NCBI RefSeq assembly: GCF_030272615.1
Contig: NC_081410.1
Span: forward strand, 114,732,433 to 114,796,432
DNA length: 64,000 nucleotides
Direction of reading: 5' to 3'
Source of the DNA: Cryptomeria japonica
Lineage: Eukaryota > Streptophyta > Pinopsida > Cupressales > Cupressaceae
Below the pieces are notes generated by a model. It saw only the letters and a program-made list of their open reading frames with translations. It ran no database searches and had not been told where the DNA came from. Numbering within the stretch: position 1 is the stretch's first letter; every line of letters starts with the position of its first letter. This document shows positions 1 through 11,605 of the stretch, piece by piece. The position numbers and the translations under genes are program-made.

Positions 1-1815
1 AAGTAAACAACTTATCCCTACCAGAAATAATTACCTCAACTATACCATGTAATCTAATGACTTTATTGATGAATCTTTTAGCCAAAATTGGGGCATCATC
101 CTTCACATTGCCTAGTATGAACTGTGCTACTTTGGTCAGTTTATCAATCACTAACAAAATATTGTCATGCAAATGCTGAGTTTTTGACAAACCTGTCACA
201 AAATCCATGGAAATTACTAACCATTTATGCCGAGGCACGTCATGAGGATGGAGGGTTCCTGCAGGATGACCATGTTGTGCTTTAACACGTTGACATTTAA
301 AACTTTTGGCAACATAAATTGCTATATCTTTTTTCATTCTCAGCCAAAAGTAACGAGTTTTCTAATCTGCATACATTTTAGTTTCACCTAGATGTGCTTG
401 GTAGAGCACATTATGGCCTTCTACAAAAAAAATCTATCTTAAATCCTCTTATTTTGGTACATAAATTCGATGTACAAGTAACAGAGGATACCATCATTCC
501 CTTGATGGTCCACTGGATTAATCCCTTGTTCCATTTCCAACCTTATTTGTTGATAAAAGGGTTCATGAGTTTGCATTTGCTTGATCCTTTCTAGCAATTC
601 AAACCTTAACTGGGTGATTGCAGCTAATTTAACCCTTCGACTTGAGGCATCTGCTACCTGATTTTCTTTTCCCTTCACATAGGAAATATCTATTTTATAA
701 TTGCTTAGGAATTCCAACCACCTTCTTTGTCATGCATTCAAATTAGATTGCGTGAATAAATATTGGAGTCCTTTATGGTCGGTGTTCAACTTGAAGGGTC
801 TCCCTACCAAATAATGTTTCCATACCTTCAATGCATGCACAATTGCACCTAACTCTAAGTCATGGGTGGAGTAGTTGAGTTTATGATCCTTCAATTTTCT
901 AGACTCAAAGGCAATCACATGCCCATTTTGCATGAGAACTCCTCCTATCCCATCTTAAGAAGCATCTGTGCAAAATACAAGTTCTTTTTTTGGGTCAGGT
1001 ACTTGCAAGACAGGTGTGGTGGTAAGAGCTTCCTTTAGCTGCTAGAAGGCAACGTTGCATTTATCTGTCCATTCAAACTTCTTACCCTTCCATTGAAGAG
1101 AGGTTATGTGGTAGGCTATCTTGGAGAAGTTCTCTATGAATCTTCGATAATATCCTGCCAAACCCAAAAAGCTTCTTACTTCACCCACATTCTTAGAAAT
1201 AAGTCAATCTACAATTGTTTGTTTTGGGCTAGATCCATTGCTATCCCTTGAACTAATATTATATGTCCCAAATAGTGCACCTTAAGTTGGAAGAAGGAAT
1301 ACTTGAACAATTTCCCATAACTTGTACTCCCTTAGCCTTTACGATACTATCCTCAAATGCTCCTCGTGCTCTTGCAAATTTCTGGAGTAGATTACAATAT
1401 CATCAAAGAATACTAACACAAATTTGTGTAGTTAATCATTGAAAACATGATTCATAAGACCCATATAGACAGAAGGGGCATTTGTTAGGCCAAAAGGCAT
1501 CACTAAAAATTCATAATGTCCATACCTAGTCTGGAAAGTTGTTTAATATCCTCTTACCTAATTCTCAACTGGTGATATCCCAACCTTAGATAAATTGTAG
1601 GAAATATAGTTGCTCCCTTCTTGATGTTCAAATAAATCATCAATTCGTAGTAAGAGATATCTATTTCGAATGATCACCTTATTCAAGGTCAGATAATCCG
1701 CACAACCTCAATGTTCCATCCTTCTTGATGAACAACACTAGAGGTAACACTACTCCAAATGGTAGTCATTTAGGCATTACTTTTGGGTGCATCAAATAAT
1801 TTGGGGGTTGAGCAT
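1..1815 (-). pseudogene. Ty3/Gypsy pol remnant (RT, RNase H, integrase)
   Basis: Reading the minus strand, the order is reverse transcriptase, RNase H, integrase, which is the Ty3/Gypsy order. RT begins near 1770 with a VLFIKKDGTLRLC-like stretch and keeps an FFDD catalytic box at 1399-1410. RNase H follows at about 960-620, with a TDAS-like start, [30 protein letters not shown] and the closing YVKGKENQVADASSRR. The integrase core lies at about 290-1, with HPHDVPRHKW, ISMDFVTGL (first catalytic Asp) and SGRDKLF (second Asp). The third catalytic residue would lie outside the window. Stops and frame changes occur throughout, for example after TDAS and just after the RNase H TDHK region, so the copy is dead. 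Gag, protease and LTRs are not seen on the upstream side, and the element is cut by the window edge. Family assignment is firm; the exact lineage is not resolved. Confidence 0.85.
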
Positions 1816-1819
1816 TATT

Positions 1820-2450
1820 CAAAGGTAGTGCTAGAAATGAGCTTTATATGAAATTTTTTCCCTCTTGCAAGTGTTTTTCCACCCCTTAAAAGTGTCAATT
1901 TTTTCCTCGAACATTTTTGTTGTGGTGCAATGGTTCCTAGCCATGGCGCTCTTGGTGTCATGGAATTTGAACAATTTTTTTGGTGATTCTTTTACAATCA
2001 CCAACCCCTGTATTTTTAAAGAATTTATTTTGATCATTACAAATCCTCAATGTAATGTTGTTGCAGATGAGAGGCATGGTGCTTTCAATCTGGGTTTGCA
2101 ACAATCTCTCATGTCTGAACCATTGTCAGTTGTAGGGTTCTCTCTTGTTCTTTACAATTTGGCAAGATTCAACCTCTCTCTTGTTAACAATCAATCCCCT
2201 ACGATTGTTTGTGAATAATATGTAACTAAAAATGAGGATTGAGATTTTAAAATTTGTTGACGTTTGCTCTACAAATTCAACTTTGGATCTTCTCTTAAAT
2301 TTTACAAATTTTAATGGTAGATGGTTTTCCTTTTTTCGAGAGAAAACTTCAAAATCACTTTTCAAAATGAACAGATCTGAAGGAGATTTAAGCAAACATA
2401 ACATAAATTTCACTGAAAGTGCTTTTGCGTGCATATGTTGGCCACTAAGC
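1820..2450 (-). other. unrecognised open stretch upstream of the Gypsy remnant
   Basis: Two minus-strand open frames (2434-2126 and 2037-1831) run into the 5' side of the Gypsy RT. The translation has basic and hydrophobic segments but no domain I recognise. It could be the degraded protease/linker part of the same Gypsy polyprotein, because it lies in the right place and on the right strand. No DSG/DTG protease motif was found. Treat as possible element sequence only. Confidence 0.25.
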
Positions 2451-2459
2451 TAATCTCTA

Positions 2460-3600
2460 TTAAGCAGCAAGAAAAATAGAGGCTTAATCTATGAAATTTT
2501 TAATGGAAGACTAGAGAATGTGATGTTTTCCCAGTATTTGCAAAGTGCCCATATACTTATCTAGCTAAACGCTGGTAAACGCTGGTATGAAGTTAAAATC
2601 ATATAATGTTGACCCGCCTATGTTTAGTTAGATGCTACAAATTCTTTATGCATATAAAAGAGTCAAGAGAGTGTTATTACAAAAAGACATTATCTTCATT
2701 ACTCGCAATGTGTGCAACATCTGAGTCTAATTGTTTCTGCTTTCACTGTATATTTCCCACTCTTGCCATCCAATGGAAGGTGAGACCACACATCTCTTCA
2801 TTAGACCTAAGAGCTACTATTCCATCTGCACCATCTTTATTCACATGACCTTTTAACTCCATTCATTGCTGTTGCTTTCTTATTACAACCCCTTTAAAAG
2901 TAGCTCATTTTGATCATACTGAAATATTATGCTCTTCAAACTTATGTATAACTATATTTAATATCGTCTCTATAAACACTAGCAATGCCATTATTCACTA
3001 ACCATTCACCAATTTTGAAGTTTATTTTTGAATAGCTCCATGATTACCTGCATAGAAATAATAAAAAAATGTGAGACTTTTATTTGACTCTAGCCTCTTA
3101 TTCTCATTGCATTTTTCACTATTTCAAGTCTTTCATAAATACCAAAATATTTCAGTAAAAAGAGAGCTTTTTTAGGTACTTCATCCACATCCATTAGCAA
3201 CCATATGAACAAGCTTTATAATTTATTTTTCAAGGTAAATGCTGCAAGGTTAACAACCATATGAAACAGGCTTTCTTAAGTTCCAAGATTGTGAGACCAC
3301 GTCATTTTGAAGCAATTTTGCCATTGTTTTTTACCCAGATTGGCATTCCATCTACTATTAAGATAATCAGAGAGATTGGCATTTCTATTTAACATTTTAT
3401 AATGTGAAGAGCTTATTTGTTAATTTCAATAATGTGAAGAACTCATTTGATAATGCGTACAGCGACACACAGCTGTACAACAATTTGAAACTTTTTAGAA
3501 TAAAGTTTAAATCTACTACAGAGAAAAAGAGAGACCCTGGTTGTTGTTTCAAGAGTCCACACGAAAAAACCACTATAAATTGTCAAAGAAAAATTGGATG
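2460..3600. other. AT-rich intergenic DNA, no gene seen
   Basis: Short, unrelated open frames only, none with a recognisable motif. No repeat longer than a few tens of bases was noticed here. Confidence 0.5.
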
Positions 3601-3613
3601 CAAGAGGAAGAAA

Positions 3614-3707
3614 AGGAGACCACCATTGTAAAAAGAAGCGGAAATACAGGGGTAGCCATGAGGAGACCACCATTGTAAAAAGAAGTGGAAATAAAGGGGT
3701 AGCCATG
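3614..3707. repeat. 47-bp tandem duplication
   Basis: Two adjacent copies starting at 3614 and 3661 share the block beginning AGGAGACCACCATTGTAAAA and ending GGGGTAGCCATGA, with very few differences. Frames crossing it on either strand simply encode the repeat and are not taken as genes. Confidence 0.85.
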
Positions 3708-3913
3708 ACACCTGATGAAGAAGAAAAGAATGTTGAAGAAGAAGAGCTAATTAGAGAATATGTGAAGGTTTCAGTTTCCTCAAAATAAAACATGGATAAA
3801 AAGAGCTTACTTACAGAGAGAACATGAATACTATGAGCACATACAAAGATGAAAATGCATTAAAACGAGTAATCAAAACTAACCTTCACTTTTGATATCT
3901 GAAGTTGTTCGAA

Positions 3914-4231
3914 TTAAAAGACTTTGTTTTCTTCTAATTCCATAAAATTGTGAGCACTGAGAGAGATTGAAATCTCAAAACCCATGTGCCAAATTTTTTG
4001 GAGAACAAATGTTTTCCCCAAACCGCCCATACCAAGTTTGGATTCTATCACCAATGCCCTTTCCATGTGATTTTGTGGCACAAGACGAGATTTCTTCACC
4101 CTTGTTGACGCCATTAACTCAACTGCCAGACAGAGATGGCACATATAACTCAGATTAATCTGGATTCTGATAAAACCAGAGAAATTTTGAAAGCTTTTCA
4201 CTTTCAGCGATTGTAGCGTCTGTGTACCCAC
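3914..4231 (-). pseudogene. NB-ARC (NBS-LRR) P-loop fragment
   Basis: A 105-codon minus-strand frame carries GMGGLGKT at residues 67-74 (bases 4033-4010), followed by a hydrophobic/helical FVLQKIW. This is the kinase-1a (P-loop) signature of plant NB-ARC resistance proteins, where GMGGxGKT binds ATP. None of the other NB-ARC motifs (RNBS-A, kinase-2, GLPL, MHD) or leucine-rich repeats follows: the frame stops about 30 residues after the P-loop, and the DNA beyond shows no continuation. The residues before it (VKKSRLVPQNHMERALVIES) fit the usual linker only loosely. I infer a short, isolated fragment of a resistance gene or one broken exon. A chance P-loop in another ATPase is the alternative. 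Confidence 0.45.
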
Positions 4232-4352
4232 TCACAGTAAATGCTGAAATGATTTATCATCAATATCACTGCAAAATACAGTCAAATCTCGATTAGCGAA
4301 TTCAAATTGCGTGAACTGGTATCCAGCCCCCATAAAAAAAGAGCGCCAACTT

Positions 4353-4456
4353 CCATACACCTATCTCCTGCAGCCTTTGTGTGCACAGAATTTGTCAGTA
4401 TGGCGCTCCCATACACTCTACCTTCTGCAACCTTTGCGTGCAGAATCTGTCAGTAC
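4353..4456. repeat. imperfect ~56-bp tandem duplication
   Basis: The block starting CCATACACCTATCTCCTGCA at 4353 recurs from 4409 as CCATACACTCTACCTTCTGC. Both copies end with a (CA)GAATYTGTCAGTA segment. Differences are substitutions and small indels. Confidence 0.7.
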
Positions 4457-4479
4457 TATTACTGCAAGGGGTAAGATAT

Positions 4480-6690
4480 TTTTTTTGAAAATGATTATTT
4501 TCCACACAAAATAGCATAAATAACGTAAAAAGACATATGAAATACCTAGCATACGTCTATATCAAACAACATTTCACAGGACTCACGCCATTCAATTCAC
4601 CTTTAGTTGCAAAGACTTTTTTCAGTGTGGTTATGTACTATATTTTGAAAAATTTATGTAAGATATGTCGAGAGATATCAATTTGAAGGCAAGAGCTGTA
4701 TAAATACCATGATAATGATTGGAAACAAAAATAGGTATAATCAGAAACATGAAACATATAAAATGTAAACTAAAATTGACATGAAGAGAACACAAATTTA
4801 CAATTTAAAGTGTTGCATTAGCAATATAACAGACCATAAGTATGAAAATAATACAAATGAACAATTAACATGAAACATATTGATACATAGACAAGATATT
4901 CATAATTTTTAGAAGCCAATCATTTTATTTAAATAACTAATAGTCATAGCAATCTCTAAGCCATTTATCCTAATAATGTTTTATCTATAAGAATTAAATT
5001 ATAGCAATTCTTCATATAGTTAACATAAAACAGTCATACCTTATCAATAAGCACTTCTGCCTTAAAAATGCTAGGTATAATGTTAATTATGTTTTGGACA
5101 TAATAAAAAGGTCGCCAAGTTCTTGGGTTATGATTATGAAATAAATTGTAAAAAAGATAAGATAATATTATAGTAGAATTATTATCATGTTAATATTTTA
5201 CATTAAGATAATATTAGATAACAAATTTTAATATTAAAATATATTTAATCTTTTTATTAATTTAGATTCTGATTTTTCATGACTTTTGAAAAGTTTGTTT
5301 TAGAAAAATTTAATATGTTCAACAAAGATAAATAAATTTAATTTTTTTATGCATCTTAGATGATTTAAGATACTAAAAAATCTATAAAAAATTTGTCCCT
5401 AAAAGTATGAATTGAATAATGATATTAAAAAATATATGTTATGAATTACTTAGATCAAACAATCTCTTAATAAAATCCAACTATCCAATTCCATCAACCA
5501 CAACTCTATAAAAACAATTAAACATCAATAATGAATATTATATGACTAAAACACACTAATGAAAACTTAATACCAATCTAAATTATTTGAATCATGACAG
5601 TTTTATCAAACTAACCCAAAGTCGTTGAAAGTTTGATCATACAATATTGGGGGTAAAGAAGTCAGTGATTCTAGCATCTCTTCTACCTTTTTTCTACTAC
5701 AATGCCAAATAAAAATGAAGCAAGACATAAATTTATCCATTTCGTACTTTCGTTCAGCCCCATTTCCAGTAAAAAATATAAGTTTTTCAAAATATCCATA
5801 GATTTGGGTCAATAAACTTTATGAAAAGACTCGAGATAGACCCGAGATAAACAGTTGGTGAGATTCCAATTGCTGTTTTTCATTGGTCCATGAAATGTGT
5901 TGATGTATGATTGAAATTGACAAGCAAAGAGATCTCCTATGGAAGGGTAATATCCAAATATGGAAACCAAAATAACGCTCATGAACTGGTTTTGGCTTGA
6001 ACAAACTACGAAAACGATCCAGAAATGAAAAGATTGTAGGTCATTCACTTAGTAATCGTGTACTTTAAAAAAATAAAAAATAAGATGCTTTGTAGAAAAA
6101 TCAATCATAGAGGTTGTGGCTAAGTCGGGGCATAACGACTCTAATCCTACACAAGAAAAAGGTAAATACATAGGAGGCTTGAAATTCAAGGAACGAATGG
6201 TGAAAGTTAAACTGGTATGATACCTTGCTATACATGTCCACCAAACACATACACAAACAGTCAAGATAGTTAAATTCCTAATACCACCATTAAATGAGTT
6301 CTTATCGAATATATTTAATTAGAATGAAAATCTAGTAAAGAAAACTTCTTAAAGAATGCATGCAATCAGATTTAAGATCTTTTCTATCATAGGTACTATG
6401 AAGAATGATATTGAAATTTGTATTTGATTCTTATCCAAGCTCAAATAGTGCACAAATTCTCTAGTGGCGATGTTGGTTGTACCATCCTCTATTCCTAACT
6501 TATTCTCCCGATTTATTTTCCCTCTTCAGTTCACTATTTTCCCTCGATCCGCAAGTAAGAATCCCCTCTCATTTCCTATTTAAGGGCCTTTTAGTTCTTC
6601 TTTTAGATATGCTATACTTATTCCCAGTACCAAGGTGTTTCTATTGCATGTAATTCTCCTTCACAATGGTCTCCCAAAAAATGCACGAAC
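4480..6690. other. AT-rich intergenic DNA with unrecognised short frames
   Basis: Very AT-rich from about 4650 to 5600. On the minus strand at 6048-5606, short frames follow one another (one contains GNGAERKYEMDKFMSCF and VEEMLESLTSLPPILYD). They read like a decayed exon more than random AT sequence, but I do not recognise a family and they are broken by stops. No regulatory feature could be supported. Confidence 0.35.
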
Positions 6691-6882
6691 AAAGGCTTAT
6701 TGATAAAATTTAGCCTCTACAAAGTCAAGAACATTATGTCCCTACCAATATCGATAAATTCCTTTCTAATTTTTTTAGAATCCATTGTAACGGAAGCAAT
6801 GAAATTTTCTACTGGTAGGCTACAATTTTCTATCCTAGGAAGGTGGGCAGCCAATGCAGCCATCTCAAACGGATGTGATTAA

Positions 6883-7046
6883 GGGAGATATTTCAAAAAT
6901 AGACAACTTTGGAATTGAATATGTGCCGCCTGCAGCAGTCAGGTCGTGGGGGGTGGCACCTTTTTGGGGAGATATTTCAAAAATAGACAACGTTGGAATT
7001 GAATATGTGCCGCTTGCAGCAGTCAGGTCGTGGGGGGTGGCACCTT
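6883..7046. repeat. 84-bp tandem duplication
   Basis: Two copies start at 6883 and 6967, each beginning GGGAGATATTTCAAAAATAG and ending GGTCGTGGGGGGTGGCACC. Only a few substitutions separate them. The unit is a multiple of three, so a plus-strand frame reads through both copies as a repeated peptide. I consider the frame incidental. Confidence 0.9.
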
Positions 7047-7099
7047 AAAAAGGTATGGTTTTGACCGTCAGGAACACGACATTTTTTTCTTAAAAACAT

Positions 7100-7520
7100 T
7101 TTTTGTTTATGAATGATTTCGATCCCATTGTAGATTGCCTCTCAGGGAAATGACACCTCAAATTATTAATAAACTTAAAAAAATTATAAAAAATCATAAT
7201 AAACAATATATATTATATATCATTGTTATTTATAATATTGATATAATATTTAAGAAGGTTTATTATAAAAATATAAATTTATTTATAATATTTAGAAATG
7301 GTAGGGAAGGGTATCACTAGTGGACATAGTTCAAATAGTGGACACCTTTTTGTCAACCCAACCCCCCAGTACTAGATTGCAAAGGAGCCTAACAAATTGA
7401 TAATGGAAAGTTCATTAATGAGTATCACATGTACCAATAGTGGATAATTTTGAGTTATCTACTTTGAAATGACCACTTTTTGACCTGTCAACACATAACG
7501 ATTTTCACAGCATGCATCGT
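7100..7520. other. AT-rich spacer, no gene seen
   Basis: Contains AT-rich sequence with no recognisable coding motif. The phrase AGTGGACA recurs near 7320-7345, but no larger structure is evident. Confidence 0.4.
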
Positions 7521-7600
7521 CACTACCCAGAAGATGGATCCTTAGTTAGAAGCAGTTTGTCACTACTCATAAGATGGATCCTTAGTTATAAGCAGTTAAG
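7521..7600. repeat. 40-bp tandem duplication
   Basis: Copies at 7521-7560 and 7561-7600 share CACTAC, AAGATGGATCCTTAGTTA and AAGCAGTT, with a handful of mismatches. Confidence 0.85.
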
Positions 7601-9200
7601 TCATATACGGAGACAACCAAAACAAAATTGAAATCTGATGTACGGTTTGAGAGTTCTATGTACGCGAAGTTAGCTATGTCCACTACTAGTACCCTTCCAC
7701 TAATTGTTACTAATTTTATGTTATTTTTATATAAATTTTTAGTATATTTTTTCTTATATAAATTTAGAAATTTTGTCAATTCATTTTTTTTAATATTTTT
7801 TATAAGATTGTCTTAAATATAACTTCTCAAAATTGAAATCATAAGATATAATCATTTTTATTTTTTTAAATAGTTTCTATTTTAACTATAAACAAAAAAT
7901 TTAGGTGTGAATTTAAAAACTTACTTAGTAAATTTAAGATTTTTTAATGTATTACTAATTTATCATTGTGTTTTAATTTTTCATTATTTTTATTCAGTGC
8001 AATTGAATTGAAACTTAAATTTTTTTATTGTAGCTTCTATAAAGCTTAAAGTATTTATTTTGTAAGTTCATGCAATTATGTTATAAGTATTTTTATTTTT
8101 CAATAAAATTGAATTTTTTTTCTTTTCAAGTAACGTCAATTGAATCTTCAATCTTTGAAGCTTAAAAGTATTTATTTTACTGTAGTTTCAATCTACAGCT
8201 CTCTTTAATTATCATATTTGTTTGAATTATTTTATTTCAGCACAAAATTCTTACTTTTTGGTGCTCTTCTCTATCTTGCATTTACAATTTTTCTTCTTTA
8301 TCCATAGCCTCTACTCTTCTATATCTCATTGGAAAAAATGACACTTAATACTTTTCTTAAAACGTAAAATAAAAGGCATTCAAATGTGAATTATTGTTTC
8401 CCAAGATCAGTATGTTTCTTGCGTATATGACTCTTTTCTTTTAACGATGGTTTTCTCGTTTCACCATCTATTTTGGCATCACCGCTTTCCATGTGAAAAA
8501 ATATGCAAAAAATCAGAGTACCAATATGCATTTATATTGATTTGACTTTTCATATTTTCTTAAAACTTAAACTTTTATATATAATTTTTATATAGACGAT
8601 CATAATTCGCCTATAGGCATATGAAGATTTGTTGGCCAAGAGGACCCAATTCGCTCGACATTTTGTCGACGCGTGTCTCCATTCACCCCAATTTTCGCCA
8701 ACTCTATTGTATTTGCCAATTATTTGGACGACCCATAATCGCCTCGAAAATTACATAAGTCGTGTTATAGTTAAGCCGGATTCGCCAAATATTTGTATAC
8801 CATATAAAATTCTCATGGAATTTGCCATGTAAGGGTTCATATAAATGCATTCAAAGATCAGATCTATCTCTACACAATCTGGTGGGTTCTAGGCTCTGAA
8901 TTCGGATCAATAGCGAAGTTTCAGACCAAAGAAAATCATTGTTATTGATTGCATTGGCAACTGCTAGTGACCTAAAGGCGAGCGATCATATTTTTGAAGT
9001 GTTATAATATTGTTCTGAATTTATCTATATCTGTTTGCACTGTTGGGTTCATTCTTATTCAGTGGGGACCCTCAGTGTCAAGTGGTCAGTCGGGAGATTC
9101 AGACCTCAAACATCTAGATTGTAGGTCGTAGGGCCAATGAAACATATATTATACTTTATAGTCTATTATTACTTCTTCAACAAATTGATATTTTTTTTGT
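7601..9200. other. AT-rich DNA upstream of the hAT gene
   Basis: No gene is recognisable. The 7700-8600 part is strongly AT-rich. The 8850-9200 part is more balanced and could hold the 5' untranslated region or the end of the hAT element, but I could not identify a terminal inverted repeat or an 8-bp target duplication. Confidence 0.4.
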
Positions 9201-9213
9201 TATCTCTATTTCG

Positions 9214-10668
9214 TTGGAGATGTCAAATGAGAAGAAGGGTAGGAAACCTAAATGTGGGGAAGGCAATGAGAGGCCAACAAAACGCATAACGTTGTCTTCG
9301 TACTTTGGCTTTGGAAAAGTGAAAATCAGGAAGGTACATCATCACAAGTACAAGTACAAAATTCACAACCTACACCGCATGTTGAAGACGACGGCGAGCT
9401 TGATATCTCAGATTAGGATGATCTTGAAGAGATTATTTGGTAGATATCCAAGTTAGCCGAAATCATATAATCGACTTGGGTGATAATGCCATAGATGATA
9501 AGGCATTGAAGGGGAAAAGAAAAGGCAAATTAAAAAAAGGATCAACCAAAATCAAGAAAGGATCGGGAGTGGGATATGTTAGTGAGAAATTTTCAAATTA
9601 ATTGGGCATCTAAGTATCCATTCATTGAACCAGTGGAGAATCCAATTGAAGGTGAGCCTCCAATAGAATGCAAGTGTAAGATTTGCACTTGGAAACATAA
9701 CAAGGAAATCAAGTTGCAGCTAAAAATTGATACCATAGAAAAGAATATGGGTAAAGTTTATGAAAAATAAATGATGGAGTTGAAAAATCAGTGATAAGAT
9801 GGAAAACAAAGGAGGAATGTAAGCATGTGAGGAATGTTGAAGAGTATTATTTTCATTAGAAAATACAAACAAAGCCTACTAAAGTTAAAGGCTCTATTGA
9901 AGCTAGTTTTGGAAAAGCAATGCAAATAGAACAACTGGGAAAAGTTGTTCAGTTAAGTGTTGTTTTTTATTTTTTGACCAGAGGGCGTGCTATGACAGAT
10001 TTCCCATCAATTAGTGGTTTATTACACTTTTTGAAAGTTCCTAACTATCTTAATAGTCACTGGTCAGTAAACAGTGGATGGGAATGGGCAAGTTGTCTTG
10101 TTGAGGTTGAAAAAGAAGATGTAAAGGAAAAAATAAGAGAGTCAAACTTTATTGCTTTTTCTTTAGACGAAGTTATGACAGTAGATAAATACTTTGTGGG
10201 TATACGTGCATTTTTATACTGTACATAATCATGCCCGCCAACCTCATCTACTATTTGTTGCTAAAATGAAGGATAGTGCGACAACGGATAATTTATTTCA
10301 ACTTGTAAAGAGATGTATAATTGAATATGGAGGTATGGATGGCATGACGATGGCCAAAAAATTGGTGTGTGTTGGAGCAGATGGAGCTTCAATAATGCAA
10401 GGTCACAAGAACGATCTTTGTACAAAGATGGAGACTTCTTTTGCACCCTACATTACTACAATTCATTGCATGGCTAACATAATGAATCTAGCTTTTGGAA
10501 TTATGAGCAAGTATGCTCTAGTAAAAAAAAATGAAATTTTAATCAGAGAGCTCTACTCACACTTTTGTCGAAGTCCCAAGTGATTTATGGAATTTTAACA
10601 CCTTGCTAATGGAAAAATTGATGGGAACAAGCTTCTCAAGGATAATGATACCAGATGGATCTCTTTGG
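9214..10668 (+). pseudogene. hAT-like transposase, N-terminal part
   Basis: The order of recognisable pieces fits a plant hAT transposase of the BED/DUF4371-like kind. A basic N-terminus (from 9214) is followed near 9576-9770 by a zinc-finger-like segment with CKCKICTWKHNKEIKLQLK and DTIEKNMGKVYEK. From about 9960 to 10583 come SISGLLHFLKVPNYL, ESNFIAFSLDEV (probable first catalytic Asp region), VCVGADGASIMQGHKNDLC (second acidic region) and TTIHCMANIMNLAFG. The last pre-insertion residues include the family-typical DTRWISL at about 10647-10667. The frame changes near 9460, 9770-9920 and 10200, and there are stops at 9768 and 10581, so no full protein can be made. It would have bound and cut transposon ends in the nucleus. 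The assignment rests on motif order, not on a search. Confidence 0.7.
10664..10668. repeat. target site duplication, left copy (TTTGG)
   Basis: TTTGG directly precedes the 5' LTR and is repeated at 16292-16296 directly after the 3' LTR. Five-base duplications are typical of LTR-retrotransposon integrases. Confidence 0.9.
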
Positions 10669-11537
10669 TGTTGGCAATTGACACTCATTTAGTTTCTTAT
10701 GTTGTCATTGATGGCAACATTAGCAACATATTCTGGTTCACCGACAAACTCTTTACCGACATAAAGGATTTCATGGTAACTGACAAACTAGGTACCGGTA
10801 TGGGAAGCCGACATCACTTAGAGATCCGACAAAGGATAGTATACCGGCAAAGCATTTTATAATTCATATGTATTTGTAATAAGCAGACATATATTATCAT
10901 TTTGTATGTAAGCCGACATATGGCATAAACGTTTGTAAGGTTATATAAGTCAGTCTATTAGGTCATTTAAGATATAACATTGGAGACAAGATCTAACATG
11001 TGAATTTTATGTACGCGAGATCATTTGTATGTGAAAGCAATATTCTGTAATGATCTGCAGATGATTTCTAAGGTGTATGTTATTCTGGCAAGGGTTTAGG
11101 GTTTAAGAACCGGAATAGTCAGAGCCTTAACCGAAACTCAATCAGGCATAGCAAATGCATTATATGAGTTTATTTTTGTTGTTTTGTATTAGAAAATGAT
11201 TGTAGTCAATGAGAGTCTTTGTGATGAGCAGTGTGCTCTAGGCAGTGTGCCTTCCTGCATGTGCATGCCCCCTATTATATGTAATATCTCTTCATATGGC
11301 CAGTGAACTGATATTATGGGTAACAAATCCCACCGTGGTTTTTCCTCATTGAGGTTTTCCACGTATAAACTCTTTGTGTTATGGTGTTCATTTATGTGCT
11401 TGCATTATTTGTTTCAGTTATATGTATTTATGTTTGTCGGTTGATGAATGAATGTTTTGATAAGGCTAAAATCTTATATTCTGGTAGAACATTGATTCAC
11501 CTCCCTCCCCCCCTCTCAGTGTTCTTAGATTCCAACA
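10669..11537 (+). repeat. 5' LTR of the gag-only element (869 bp)
   Basis: Begins TGTTGGCAATTGACACTCAT and ends TTAGATTCCAACA. It aligns along its length with 15726-16291, except for one large block (about 10953-11251) absent from the 3' copy. The shared end includes GTGGTTTTTCCTCATTGAGG. Primer-site DNA starts two bases downstream. Confidence 0.92.
10942..10948 (+). promoter_or_regulatory. putative TATA box in the 5' LTR
   Basis: TATATAA sits about 270 bases into the 5' LTR, a plausible place for the U3 promoter. The matching site in the 3' LTR reads GGTATACAAG, so it is altered there. No transcript evidence is available; position and motif are the only support. Confidence 0.35.
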
Positions 11538-11539
11538 AT

Positions 11540-11551
11540 TGGTATCAGAGC
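11540..11551 (+). promoter_or_regulatory. tRNA primer-binding site (initiator Met type)
   Basis: TGGTATCAGAGC lies two bases after the 5' LTR. This is the standard plant sequence complementary to the 3' end of initiator methionyl-tRNA, which primes minus-strand DNA synthesis in Copia and many Gypsy elements. Confidence 0.9.
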
Positions 11552-11605
11552 CTTGTGCCTCAGAGGAAGCCTAACATCTTGAGGGAGATCCTGAATCCAG
11601 AATCC

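Noticed and set aside
11381-11605. Extended gag start inside the 5' LTR
   Set aside because: It lies upstream of the primer site in LTR sequence; the ATG at 11606 after the primer site is the better start.
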